Position numbers and translations under genes: made by a program
Shown here: positions 32,031-40,119 of the stretch, piece by piece
Layout of the letters: every line of letters starts with the position of its first letter
How positions within the stretch are numbered: position 1 is the first letter of the stretch
Notes under the pieces: model-generated
Told to the model about the DNA's origin: nothing
Databases searched by the model: none
Seen by the model: only the letters and a program-made list of their open reading frames with translations
NCBI RefSeq assembly: GCF_003044185.1
Contig: NZ_PYYB01000001.1
Span: 682,001-746,000 of the forward strand
Reading direction: 5' to 3'
Length of the DNA: 64,000 nucleotides
Origin: Paraconexibacter algicola
GTDB lineage: Bacteria > Actinomycetota > Thermoleophilia > Solirubrobacterales > Solirubrobacteraceae

Positions 32031-32036
32031 GCAGGC

Positions 32037-32453
32037 ATGTGGCTCTCCCGCGACCTGCCGCTGGCCGCCCGGCCGCGCGGCGTCCACCTGATCACGCGGG
32101 AGGTCCTCGCCGCCGTCCCCGAGCTCGCCGACCTGCGGGTCGGCCTGCTGCACGTGCACATCGCGCACACGTCCGCGTCGCTGACGCTGAACGAGAACGC
32201 GTCCCCCGACGTGCGCCGCGACATCGAGACGTGGATGAACGCGGCGGTCCCCGAGCAGTTCGCGTGGACGCACACGCTGGAGGGGTCCGACGACATGCCC
32301 GCGCACGTCAAGGCGTCGCTCATGGGGCCGTCGCTGACTCTGCCGGTCCGCGACGGTGGGCTGGCGCTCGGCGTCTGGCAGGGGATCCACCTCTGCGAGC
32401 ACCGCGACCGCGGCGGCTCGCGGACGCTCACGCTGACGCTCAACGGCGAGTGA
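32037..32453 (+). CDS. YjbQ / UPF0047 family protein
   Basis: The product is 138 residues, the usual family length. Signatures are GVHLITREV, LLHVHIAHTSASLTLNENA, SPDVRRDIE, HVKASLMGPSLTLPV and LGVWQGIHLCEHRD, with the histidines that cluster in the trimeric barrel. Members have weak thiamine-phosphate-synthase activity in vitro; the physiological role is not settled. It is cytosolic. The gene converges with peptidase E, seven bases apart. Confidence 0.92.
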   Translation: MWLSRDLPLAARPRGVHLITREVLAAVPELADLRVGLLHVHIAHTSASLTLNENASPDVRRDIETWMNAAVPEQFAWTHTLEGSDDMPAHVKASLMGPSLTLPVRDGGLALGVWQGIHLCEHRDRGGSRTLTLTLNGE

Positions 32454-32460
32454 CCGCCGC

Positions 32461-33249
32461 TCAGGAGCGGCCCAGGCGCATCCGGTGCGCCTGGCGGAAC
32501 TCGAGCACGTCCGGGGGCGTCGGTCGCTCCGTGCGGCCCGCGTGTGGCAGGAACGTCGGCAGCAGCGGCGTCCGGACGACCTCGCTGCCGTCCGCCGACG
32601 GCTCGACCTTCCACGCGCGGGCGTTCGGTCGCGAGCTGACCGCCCGCTCGAACGAGGTGCCGCGGAACAGCAGGCCGCAGCCGTCGTCGGCCGCGTACCC
32701 GGGGACGACGGCGCCGGTCCGGACCGCCTCGCAGTAGACCGGGAGCCGCTCGGGCTCGCCGTCGGCGTGCACGGTCAGCGACGCGGGCAGGAAGCCGAGG
32801 CCGTCGACGGGCTCGGGCACCCCGGTCGACTTCGTCACCCCGTGGCTGAACCAGCACATCGCGCCCGCGCTCAGCCCCGCGAGCACCACGCCGCGCTCCC
32901 ACGCCTCGCGCAGGATCTGGTCGAGCCCGTACTCCCGCCAGATCGCGAGCATCAGCCGCATCGAGCCGCCGCCGACGTACACGATGTCCTGGCTGAGGAC
33001 GAGGTCGCGCAGGTGCACCGGACCGGTGCCGCCGAGACGGAACAGCGAGAGGTGCGCGGGCTCGCACGGCCGGTCGCCGAAGCAGGCGTAGAAGGCGGCG
33101 ATCTGCGCCTCCTGGTCCCCACCGGCCGTGGGCAGGTGCAGGACCTTCGGCTCGCGGCGCTGCGCGAGGCCGAGGATGAACTCGTCGAGGGCCGGGTTCT
33201 CCGGCTCCATCGTGAACCCACCGCCGCCCATGGCGAAGATCGTGCGCAT
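32461..33249 (-). CDS. peptidase E (S51 family), copy 1
   Basis: The product is 262 residues. MGGGGFTMEP, HLPTAGGD, IVYVGGGSMRLML and the nucleophile motif LAGLSAGAMCWF (Ser of G-L-S-A-G) mark the S51 dipeptidase family, which cleaves Asp-X dipeptides or acts as a cyanophycinase-like enzyme. The downstream His and Asp/Glu are within VPEPVDGLGFLPASLTVH. It is cytosolic. A close relative lies immediately upstream on the same strand (33295-34038). A TAGGCT box ten bases before the ATG may serve as its promoter. Confidence 0.9.
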   Translation of the reverse strand: MRTIFAMGGGGFTMEPENPALDEFILGLAQRREPKVLHLPTAGGDQEAQIAAFYACFGDRPCEPAHLSLFRLGGTGPVHLRDLVLSQDIVYVGGGSMRLMLAIWREYGLDQILREAWERGVVLAGLSAGAMCWFSHGVTKSTGVPEPVDGLGFLPASLTVHADGEPERLPVYCEAVRTGAVVPGYAADDGCGLLFRGTSFERAVSSRPNARAWKVEPSADGSEVVRTPLLPTFLPHAGRTERPTPPDVLEFRQAHRMRLGRS

Positions 33250-33259
33250 GCGGTCCCCG

Positions 33260-33265
33260 AGCCTA
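33260..33265 (-). promoter_or_regulatory. TAGGCT box upstream of peptidase E copy 1
   Basis: It ends ten bases before the ATG at 33249, a little farther than the other boxes, so the transcript would have a leader of only a few bases. Confidence 0.35.
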
Positions 33266-33294
33266 CCGGCCCTCGGGGGGTCTTCGCGCGCCGA

Positions 33295-34038
33295 TCACGC
33301 GACGAGCGCCACCTTGGGTGCGCCCAGGTACCGCACGGGAAGCGCGGTCTCGACCGCCTCCCCGTCGACGGCCGTGACCTGCACGGCGCCCGCCTTCGGG
33401 CGCGAGCTGACGACCTCCACGAGCTCGTGCCCGATGAAGTGCAGCGCGGCGCCGTCGTCGGCCCCGTAGCCCGGGCCGACGTCGCCGGACGCGACCGCCT
33501 GGCGGAACTCGACCGCGCGCTCGGGCTCGGCGTCGTAGTGCACGCAGTTGGACCACGGCAGGAAGCCCATGCCGGCGACCCGCTCGGGCGGGCCGTGGAA
33601 CGCGGTCTGCGCCTCGTGGAACCAGCACAGCGAGCCGGCGCTGAGCCCGCACATGACGACCCCCGAGCGCCAGGCGCGCTCGAGCATCCGGTCGACGCCG
33701 TGCGCCCGCCAGGCGCCCAGCAGCGACAGCACGCTGCCACCGCCGACGTAGACGAGGTCCTGCTCCATGAGGTGCGCCTCGATGTCCCCCTCGACCGCGC
33801 CGGCACCCCGGTCACGGCGGAAGAGCGACAGGTGCGAGACCTCGGCGCGCGCCGCGAACTCGCGGTAGAACCGCACGACGTAGTGGTCGGCGTCACCCGA
33901 GGCGGTCGGGATGAAGCAGACCTTCGGGCGCGCGACGCCGGTCAGCTGGAGGACATGGTCGTCGAGCAGCGTGTTGCCGGCTTCCATCGAGAAGCCGCCA
34001 CCGCCGAAGGCGACGATCTGCGGGGGACGAGTGACCAC
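33295..34038 (-). CDS. peptidase E (S51 family), copy 2
   Basis: The product is 247 residues from GTG. AFGGGGFSMEAG, CFIPTASGDADHYVVRFY, LVYVGGGSVLSLL and MCGLSAGSLCWF correspond one by one to copy 1, but the two proteins differ at most other positions, so the duplication is old. The same S51 chemistry is expected with a different preference. A TACTCT box ends six bases before the start. The pair is separated by 45 bases. Confidence 0.9.
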   Translation of the reverse strand: MVTRPPQIVAFGGGGFSMEAGNTLLDDHVLQLTGVARPKVCFIPTASGDADHYVVRFYREFAARAEVSHLSLFRRDRGAGAVEGDIEAHLMEQDLVYVGGGSVLSLLGAWRAHGVDRMLERAWRSGVVMCGLSAGSLCWFHEAQTAFHGPPERVAGMGFLPWSNCVHYDAEPERAVEFRQAVASGDVGPGYGADDGAALHFIGHELVEVVSSRPKAGAVQVTAVDGEAVETALPVRYLGAPKVALVA

Positions 34039-34044
34039 GGGCCC

Positions 34045-34050
34045 AGAGTA
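34045..34050 (-). promoter_or_regulatory. TACTCT -10 box of peptidase E copy 2
   Basis: On the minus strand it ends six bases before the GTG at 34038. Confidence 0.4.
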
Positions 34051-34122
34051 GGGCCGCGGTCGCCCGCCCGCCGAGATTTCAGCCTTGGGGCGAAGGCCCC
34101 TGGACCGCGTGGATAAGCGGCC

Positions 34123-34902
34123 CTACTTCCCCTGCCAGACGGGGTCACGCTTCTCCTTGAAGGCGATGGCGCCCTCCTTGGCGTCCTGCGACATCATCAC
34201 GGGGCCCGCGAGCTCGCCCTGCTTCTCCCACATGTTCTCGAGCGTCCAGTCCTGCTGCTCCTGGACGATCTGCTTGGAGACGATGAGCGACAGCGGCCCG
34301 TTCTTGGCGATCGCGGCGGCCAGCTCGAGCGCGACGTCGACCGCCTGGCCCTTCTCCGCGATGCGGTTGACGATGCCGAACTCGTGGAACCGCTCGGCCG
34401 GGAGCGGGTCACCGGTGAGCGCGAGCTCCATGACCACGTGGTACGGCATGCGGCGCGGCATCCGCAGCAGCGCGCCGCCCGCGGCGATCAGCGAGCGCTT
34501 GCTCTCCGGGATGCCCATCTTCGCGCCCGTGGCGGCGACGATCATGTCGCAGGAGAGCGCGATCTCCAGGCCGCCCGCGACCGCGAAGCCCTCGATCGCG
34601 GCGATCAGCGGCTTCTTGGCCGCGCGCTGCGTGATGCCCGCGAAGCCGCGGTCGGCGAACCAGGGACGCTCGCCCTTGGCGAACGCGCCGAGGTCCATGC
34701 CGGCGCAGAAGAAGCCGCCGGCGCCGGTGACGATGCCGACGGTCAGCTCGGCGTCGGCGTCGAGCTCGTCGAGGGCGATCGCCATCCCCTCGGCGACCTG
34801 GCCGTTGACGGCGTTGCGCACCTCGGGCCGGTTGATGGTGATGAGGAGGACGGAGCCGCGGCGCTCGGTGAGGACCGCGGGGGCGGGATCGGACTCGGTC
34901 AT
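34123..34902 (-). CDS. enoyl-CoA hydratase/isomerase family protein
   Basis: The product is 259 residues. The crotonase fold shows LLITINRPEVRNAVNG, oxyanion-hole stretches FFCAGMDLG and EGFAVAGGLEIALSCD, the catalytic Glu of GGLE and the second Glu of MGIPESKRSL, and the C-terminal trimerisation helices (KQIVQEQQDW, DAKEGAIAFKEKRDP). Both acidic residues are present, so hydratase activity on 2-enoyl-CoA is plausible. It is cytosolic. A TAGGGT box six bases before the ATG makes the mRNA leaderless; the divergent MBL gene starts 70 bases away. Confidence 0.92.
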   Translation of the reverse strand: MTESDPAPAVLTERRGSVLLITINRPEVRNAVNGQVAEGMAIALDELDADAELTVGIVTGAGGFFCAGMDLGAFAKGERPWFADRGFAGITQRAAKKPLIAAIEGFAVAGGLEIALSCDMIVAATGAKMGIPESKRSLIAAGGALLRMPRRMPYHVVMELALTGDPLPAERFHEFGIVNRIAEKGQAVDVALELAAAIAKNGPLSLIVSKQIVQEQQDWTLENMWEKQGELAGPVMMSQDAKEGAIAFKEKRDPVWQGK

Positions 34903-34908
34903 GGCCTG

Positions 34909-34914
34909 ACCCTA
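34909..34914 (-). promoter_or_regulatory. TAGGGT -10 box of the enoyl-CoA hydratase gene
   Basis: On the minus strand it ends six bases before the ATG at 34902. Confidence 0.5.
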
Positions 34915-34959
34915 TGCGACCCGCCGCGACGTTGGCACGGCGCACCCCCCGGACGTCCG

Positions 34960-34965
34960 TAGGAT
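34960..34965 (+). promoter_or_regulatory. TAGGAT -10 box of the MBL gene
   Basis: It ends seven bases before the ATG at 34973; it faces the divergent box at 34909-34914. Confidence 0.5.
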
Positions 34966-34972
34966 CGTCCGC

Positions 34973-35650
34973 ATGGAGCAGATCGCCCCCGACGTCTTCC
35001 GCATCCCGCTGCTGCCGCGCGACGGCGTGAACGCCTACCTCGTGGGCGACGTGCTCGTCGACGCGGGCATGAAGGGCAGCGCCAAGAAGATCCTCAAGGC
35101 GCTCGACGCGGCGGGCGTGACGCTGTCGGCGCACGTGATCACGCACGCCCACGGGGACCACGTCGGCGGCACCCCGACGATCGTGGACGCCACGGGCGTC
35201 CCGGTGAGCGTCGGCGCCGGCGACCGGGCGGCCGCGGAGGCGGGCGAGCCGGTGCTCTCCGCCAAGGCCCGCAGGCCCGGCCTGCACGGCATCCTGAAGT
35301 TCGCGGGCGGCTTCGACGGCTTCTCGGTCGACCACTCCCTGACGGAGGGCGACGACATCGGCTGCGGCTTCACGGTGCTCGAGACCCCCGGGCACTCCCC
35401 GGGGCACGTGTCGTTCTGGCGGGAGTCCGACGGCGTGCTGATCTGCGGCGACGTGGTCACCGCCATGCACCTGCTGACGACGAAGGCCGGCCTGCACCAG
35501 CCGCCCGCGCTGCTGACCCCGGACCCGGAGCGCAACCGCGAGAGCGAGCGGCGCCTGGCCGGGCTCGAGCCGCAGATCGTGCTGGCCGGCCACGGCCCGC
35601 CGGTCCGCGACGCCGCGCAGGCGATGCGGACCTTCGTGGCGGGCCTGTAG
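34973..35650 (+). CDS. MBL-fold metallo-hydrolase
   Basis: The product is 225 residues. Metal motifs are VITHAHGDHVGG (HxHxDH), LETPGHSPGHVS, ICGDVVTAM and VLAGHGPP, the full two-metal set. It begins MEQIAPDVFRIPL, typical of the glyoxalase II/YflN-like group. It is cytosolic. It is one of four separate MBL hydrolases in the window and is diverged from the others. The stop codon is one arm of a hairpin shared with the converging peptidase gene. Confidence 0.9.
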   Translation: MEQIAPDVFRIPLLPRDGVNAYLVGDVLVDAGMKGSAKKILKALDAAGVTLSAHVITHAHGDHVGGTPTIVDATGVPVSVGAGDRAAAEAGEPVLSAKARRPGLHGILKFAGGFDGFSVDHSLTEGDDIGCGFTVLETPGHSPGHVSFWRESDGVLICGDVVTAMHLLTTKAGLHQPPALLTPDPERNRESERRLAGLEPQIVLAGHGPPVRDAAQAMRTFVAGL

Positions 35651-35663
35651 CCGGGACCGGCTA
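35648..35663. terminator. hairpin made from two facing stop codons
   Basis: TAGCCGG at 35648-35654 pairs with CCGGCTA at 35657-35663. The first three bases are the TAG stop of the MBL gene and the last three are the TAG stop of the converging peptidase gene, so a two-way terminator is embedded in both coding ends. Confidence 0.5.
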
Positions 35664-37214
35664 GCGGACGGCGTGCGGGCCGGCGAACTCCGGCGCGGCG
35701 CGACGCCCGCGCTTGAGCGCCTCGTTGTCGGTCAGCGGGGCACGGCGCTGCGCGAGGGTGATCGTCGCGTGCGCGGCGGCGTCGGCGAACTCCGAGAGCG
35801 CCTGCTGGTTGATCGCGCCGAGGGTGTCACACGACGTGTGGTAGCAGGCGTCGTAGGGCTCACCCGCGGTGCCGCCGAACAGCGTGGCCTCCTCCGCGGT
35901 CTTGACGCCCTCGGCGCCGGCGAAGAGGCCGCCGGCCGGGATGCCCGCGGCGATGAACGGGCCGTAGTCGGAGCGTCCGTCGAACGCGGTCGGGGCGCTC
36001 GCGAGGCCCTTCGACGCGAAGTGCTCGGTGAAGATCCCCTCGATGAGGTCCGAGCCGACCGGGCCGGCCCCGACGTCCGGGTTGTCCGAGCCGTCGCCGT
36101 CGTAGACGAAGCGGACGTAGTTCTGCGACGCGGTCATGTCGAAGTTGAGGTTCGCCATGATCTGGTCACGCTGCTCCTGGGTGAGGCTCTCGACGTAGTG
36201 CGTCGAGCCGAGCAGGCCCGACTCCTCCGCGCCCCAGAAGGCGAACCGCAGCGCGTTGCGCGGCTTCTTCAGGGCCTTCGGGAGCTCCTCGGCGATCTCG
36301 AGGTCCTGCGCGGTGCCGGAGCCGTTGTCGTTGATCCCGGGACCGTCGACGACGGAGTCGAGGTGCGCGCCGACGACGACCGTGCGGTCGGTGCGACCCG
36401 TCCTGGAGTCCGCGAGGACGTTGGCGGTCATGCGGGTCTCGCTCAGGGTCTGCGTCGTGATCCGCACGGTGGTCGTGCCCGCGGCCGCGAGGTCGACGAG
36501 CTCCTTGCCGTCGGCGTAGCTCGTGCCGATGACCGGGACGGTCAGGTCGGGACCGCCGAGGGTGCCGGTCAGCACCTCCTGGCGCCCCTCCTGGCCCTCG
36601 TTGAAGATCACGACGGCGCCGGCGCCCGCGGCCTGCGCGTTCTTCGCCTTGGTGGCGAAGTCGCAGGTGCCGCGCTGCACGAGCGCGACCGCGCCCTGCG
36701 GGAAGCCGGCGAAGTCCGCGGCCTCGCAGCCGGAGGTCGACGACGGGGTCGGGGCGGGCGGAACGGTCACGTCGACCGGGACGACCGTGCCGGTGACGTC
36801 GCCGCTGCCGGAGTACTCCATCGTGGCGAAGTCGGTCTCGGGCACGTAGGTACGGGCGTCCGGCGCGGTGCGCGCGAACGACGCGGGCGCCGTCTCCTGG
36901 AAGTACGGGAACGAGAACGGCTGGACGGTGACCGCGTACCCGGCCGCCTTGAGCCGCTCGGAGACGTAGGCGACCGACCGGTCGTAGCCGACGGTGCCGG
37001 AGGCGCGGTTGCCGCCGTTGCGCTCCGCGATCGACTGGAGCTCGCGCAGGTGCCGGGTGATGCCCGTGGGCGTCACGGCGTCCTGCAGCTTGGCCGAGGC
37101 CTTCGCGGTGGCCTTGTCGGGGGTCGCGGCCTTCGGGGCGGCGAGGGCGGCGCCGGGGAGCGCCAGGGTGGCCGTCAGCGCGCAGCCGACGGTCGCGAGC
37201 GTGGCTCGCTGCAT
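35661..37214 (-). CDS. secreted M28 aminopeptidase with PA domain
   Basis: The product is 517 residues. The ATG at 37214 has GGAGG about ten bases upstream (in ATGGAGGAGGACCC), so this mRNA has a leader. Signal peptide to about residue 26 (GAALA-A). A PA domain (about 125-250, AADFAGFPQGAVALVQRG, AKNAQAAGAGAVVIFN) is inserted before the M28 zinc-peptidase core: VVGAHLDSV (His, Asp), INDNGSGTA (Asp), GAEESGL (catalytic Glu), NLNFDM (Asp) and CYHTSCD (His). These are the two-zinc ligands of Streptomyces-type aminopeptidases. It acts outside the cell on N-termini of peptides. Confidence 0.95.
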   Translation of the reverse strand: MQRATLATVGCALTATLALPGAALAAPKAATPDKATAKASAKLQDAVTPTGITRHLRELQSIAERNGGNRASGTVGYDRSVAYVSERLKAAGYAVTVQPFSFPYFQETAPASFARTAPDARTYVPETDFATMEYSGSGDVTGTVVPVDVTVPPAPTPSSTSGCEAADFAGFPQGAVALVQRGTCDFATKAKNAQAAGAGAVVIFNEGQEGRQEVLTGTLGGPDLTVPVIGTSYADGKELVDLAAAGTTTVRITTQTLSETRMTANVLADSRTGRTDRTVVVGAHLDSVVDGPGINDNGSGTAQDLEIAEELPKALKKPRNALRFAFWGAEESGLLGSTHYVESLTQEQRDQIMANLNFDMTASQNYVRFVYDGDGSDNPDVGAGPVGSDLIEGIFTEHFASKGLASAPTAFDGRSDYGPFIAAGIPAGGLFAGAEGVKTAEEATLFGGTAGEPYDACYHTSCDTLGAINQQALSEFADAAAHATITLAQRRAPLTDNEALKRGRRAAPEFAGPHAVR

Positions 37215-37325
37215 TCGTGGGTCCTCCTCCATCGGGGGTCCAAGGGGTGGGTGGCGTCGGTCGGACGCCGCCGGATACCCGAGCCCTTATCCACGACGGC
37301 GGTCGCGGAAACCCGTGTTGGCGCG

Positions 37326-38231
37326 TCAGCGGTCGCCGGTGTCGGCGAAGCGGCAGCGCTCCGCGAGCCAGTCGAACACGACGGCCCCGCGCGGCTCGTC
37401 CATGCGCAGCTGCAGCGTGCCGGCGGGCCCGCCCGCCGGCGTCAGGCGCACGAGCAGGATCGTGCCGGCGCGGTCCTCGGCGACGACGTGGACGTCGCAG
37501 CGGTTGGGGACGAACCGCACGCGGGCGCGCAGCGGCGGCCCGCCGGGCGCGAGCGTCCGGCCGATCCGCTCGCTGCCCCCGACCGGCGCGAGCAGGGTCG
37601 TGCCGAGCACCCGGTCCACGCGCACCGGCGGACCGCCGGCGCGGGCCGCGAGCACGAGCTCGACGTCCAGGCGGGCGTCGGTGCCGCGCCCCGAGACCGC
37701 GACGCGGCCGAGCTCCGCGGTGCGCAGGTGGCTGCGGGCGCAGTCCCCGGCGAGGAGCCGACCGACCCCGTCGTAGCGGTCCCGCACGGGCGCCTGCGAG
37801 CGTTGCACCGGGCCGCCCTCGCGGTGGGCGGTCAGCACGACGCGCGCGCCGAGGCCCTCGCCGTCCCGCGCGCAGCGCCCGGTCCCGAGCGGGACCGTGA
37901 GATTCGTCGCCGCGCCTGCCGCGACGAGTGCGGGACCGCGGTAGCGGGCGACCGTGCGCACGCGCGAGGAGCGCAGTTCGGCGGCGTCGACCGTCAGCAG
38001 GCCCGGGCCCGCGTTGCGCACCTGGATCTGCACGCGACGGCTGCCCTGGTCCTGGCGGGCCTGGTCGAGGAAGACGGTGACGCCCGTGGGCAGCGGGCCC
38101 GGCCGGTCGGCCCCGTCGGCGCCGCCGTCGCTCCCGCACGCTGCCGCACTGAGCCCGAGGCCGAGGGCGACCACCACGGCCGCCGCGCCGCGACGGTGGG
38201 AGGACCGGACCGGGGCCCCCGGCGCCCGCAC
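37326..38231 (-). CDS. lipoprotein, unknown function
   Basis: The product is 301 residues from GTG 38231, two bases after the NucS stop. The N-terminus is basic (RSSHRRG), then hydrophobic AAAVVVALGLGLSAAAC, a lipobox with the lipidated Cys near residue 30, followed by a Gly/Asp-rich tether (GSDGGADGADRPG). The rest is beta-rich (VTVFLDQARQ, RRVQIQVRNAGPG, NLTVPLG), with paired repeats that could be two Ig-like domains, and four later cysteines (GRCAR, GDCARS, NRCDV, ERCRF). No enzyme motif. The promoter may be shared with nucS. Confidence 0.7.
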   Translation of the reverse strand: MRAPGAPVRSSHRRGAAAVVVALGLGLSAAACGSDGGADGADRPGPLPTGVTVFLDQARQDQGSRRVQIQVRNAGPGLLTVDAAELRSSRVRTVARYRGPALVAAGAATNLTVPLGTGRCARDGEGLGARVVLTAHREGGPVQRSQAPVRDRYDGVGRLLAGDCARSHLRTAELGRVAVSGRGTDARLDVELVLAARAGGPPVRVDRVLGTTLLAPVGGSERIGRTLAPGGPPLRARVRFVPNRCDVHVVAEDRAGTILLVRLTPAGGPAGTLQLRMDEPRGAVVFDWLAERCRFADTGDR

Positions 38232-38233
38232 CG

Positions 38234-38917
38234 CTACACCGCGAACAGGGTCAGATCGGGTTCCCGCTCCCCGCGCAGGACGGCCAGGTCGACCTCGACG
38301 CAGCGCAGCCCGCGGGACTCCGCGAGCGTGCGCGCCTGCGGCTTGATCTGCTGGGCGGCGAGCACGCCGCGGCAGCCGTCCATCGCCGGGTCGCGGCGGA
38401 TGAAGTCGAGGTAGCGCGTGAGCTGCTCGACCGCCTCGATCGTCGCGACGCGCTTGATCTCCACGGCGATCCAGCCGTCCTCCTCGTCGCGGCACATGAG
38501 GTCGACGGGGCCGATGTCGGTCGGCCACTCGCGGCGCACCAGCCGGAACCCCTCCCCGCACCAGTGCGGCGCGGCCGCGAGCTCCTCCTGCAGGTGGCGC
38601 TCGACGCCGTCCTTCTCCAGCTCGGCCGCCTCGCCCATGTCGTGCGTGACGTCGCTGACCACCTCGACGATGCGGATGTCGAGCCGGTCCTCGGTCTTGC
38701 CGGCGAACTTCCGCACGACGAGGCGCTCCAGCGGCTCGCCGTCGAACTCGAGCACCGTCGGGGGCGTCATCCAGTTCTGCGGCTTGTAGCCGCCGGTGTC
38801 GGCGTGGACCATCACCGACCCGTCCTGCTTGATCATCAGCAGCCGCAGGGCCTCGGGCAGCACGGCGGTGAGCCGGCCGGTGTAGACCACCTCGCAGCGG
38901 GCGACGATCAGACGCAT
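38234..38917 (-). CDS. nucS: endonuclease NucS (mismatch-specific)
   Basis: The product is 227 residues, the normal length. The nuclease active site reads PVDLMCRDEEDGWIAVEIKR, giving Asp139, Glu153 and Lys155, with the 14- and 2-residue spacing of archaeal and actinobacterial NucS. The N-terminal DNA-binding half has MRLIVARCEVVYTGRL and SVMVHADTGGYKPQNWM. NucS cuts both strands at G-T, G-G and T-T mismatches and replaces MutS-MutL in actinobacteria. The C-terminus, EPDLTLFAV, resembles a sliding-clamp binding motif, which is inference. A TACGGT box eight bases before the ATG suggests leaderless expression. Confidence 0.95.
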   Translation of the reverse strand: MRLIVARCEVVYTGRLTAVLPEALRLLMIKQDGSVMVHADTGGYKPQNWMTPPTVLEFDGEPLERLVVRKFAGKTEDRLDIRIVEVVSDVTHDMGEAAELEKDGVERHLQEELAAAPHWCGEGFRLVRREWPTDIGPVDLMCRDEEDGWIAVEIKRVATIEAVEQLTRYLDFIRRDPAMDGCRGVLAAQQIKPQARTLAESRGLRCVEVDLAVLRGEREPDLTLFAV

Positions 38918-38925
38918 GGTTCGGC

Positions 38926-38931
38926 ACCGTA
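38926..38931 (-). promoter_or_regulatory. TACGGT -10 box of nucS
   Basis: On the minus strand it ends eight bases before the ATG at 38917. Confidence 0.4.
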
Positions 38932-38969
38932 CCGACCGGGTCGGACCGCCCCGGCCGGGCGCGCGCCGG

Positions 38970-40100
38970 TCACCTCGACCCCGTGCGCAGCGGCGCGTCC
39001 GGCTCCCGCGGGCCGAGCGCGAACATCGGCTGCGGTGGGGCGCCGTCGATCCACGCCTCGACGTGCTCGGCCAGCGCCGGGCCGTGCTTGAACGCGTGCC
39101 CGGAGCCGCCGCCCAGCAGCCAGACCGCGCCGTCGTGGTCCGGGTGCGGGGCGATCACGAAACGGCTGTCCGGGGTCGTCTCGTACTGGCAGGTCCGAGA
39201 GAAGACGACGGGCGCCCGCGCGAGCGCCGGGAAGCGGTGGGCGAGCGCCGCGCGGGCGGCCTGCTCGTGCGCGGCGTGCGGGAGCCGCCGCAGTGCGTCG
39301 GGATCGACCTCGGGGCCCGGCCCGTCCGGCGCGACCTTGAAGCCCCGGCCGTCGAGGTCACCCAGGCCGTAGACGCCTGCGTCGTAGTCGACCCAGCCGG
39401 GCACCCCCGGGGTGGCCCACGCGCCCGGAGCCCCGTAGAAGAGGACGTCCTGCTGGGTCACCCGGACCGCACCCAGGTGCTCGGGGAAGAGCCCGGGCAT
39501 CCAGGCACCGCACGCCCAGACGACCACGTCGGCCCGCAGCTGCCGGCCGGTTTCCTCGAGCACGACGACCGACGCGTCGCCGCCGGCCGGGCGGGCCGTC
39601 CCGACCTCGAGCTCCGCCCCGTGGGCGACGGCGCGGGCGGCGAGCGCGCGCACGCCCTCCCGGGCCCGCAGGATCCCGGCGTCCGGCTCCCACAGGACGA
39701 ACGCGAGGTCATCGGTGTTCAGGGACGGGAACCAGCCGCGCGCCCGGGCCTGCGCCGGGGTCAGGCGCTCGACGGCGATCCCCTCCTCGCGCAGCACCCG
39801 CTCGCTCGCCGCCTCGAAGCCGTGCTCGTCGCGGACGAACCAGGCGACGCCCGCGGGCACCCGCACGGTCGGGTCGAGCTCGTCCCAGAGGATCGCGGCG
39901 CGGACCGCGCTGCGCACGTGCCAGCGGTCGTCCCCGTGGCAGTGGCGGATCAGCCGCGACTCGCCGCCGGAGCCCGCACGGACGTGACCGGGCGTGACCG
40001 GCTCGACGAGCGTGACCGCCCAGCCGCTGCGGGCGAGGCGGTCGGCGACCGACGCCCCGAGGACGCCGGCGCCGCAGACGATGGCGCTGCGAGCGGACAT
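38970..40100 (-). CDS. sarcosine-oxidase-like FAD oxidoreductase
   Basis: The product is 376 residues. The Rossmann dinucleotide motif is AIVCGAGVLGASVADRL, and the second FAD stretch is GSGGESRLIRHCHGDD. In the region where monomeric sarcosine oxidase has its covalent flavin Cys, the protein has RTCQYETTPDSRFVI with Cys304, so FAD may be bound covalently. HAFKHGPALAEHV near the end matches the family. Members oxidise N-methyl amino acids or related amines. It is cytosolic. The substrate is not determined. A TACCGT box six bases before the ATG is its likely promoter. Confidence 0.9.
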   Translation of the reverse strand: MSARSAIVCGAGVLGASVADRLARSGWAVTLVEPVTPGHVRAGSGGESRLIRHCHGDDRWHVRSAVRAAILWDELDPTVRVPAGVAWFVRDEHGFEAASERVLREEGIAVERLTPAQARARGWFPSLNTDDLAFVLWEPDAGILRAREGVRALAARAVAHGAELEVGTARPAGGDASVVVLEETGRQLRADVVVWACGAWMPGLFPEHLGAVRVTQQDVLFYGAPGAWATPGVPGWVDYDAGVYGLGDLDGRGFKVAPDGPGPEVDPDALRRLPHAAHEQAARAALAHRFPALARAPVVFSRTCQYETTPDSRFVIAPHPDHDGAVWLLGGGSGHAFKHGPALAEHVEAWIDGAPPQPMFALGPREPDAPLRTGSR

Positions 40101-40106
40101 CCGCCC

Positions 40107-40112
40107 ACGGTA
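40107..40112 (-). promoter_or_regulatory. TACCGT -10 box of the flavoenzyme gene
   Basis: On the minus strand it ends six bases before the ATG at 40100. Confidence 0.4.
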
Positions 40113-40119
40113 CCCCCGC

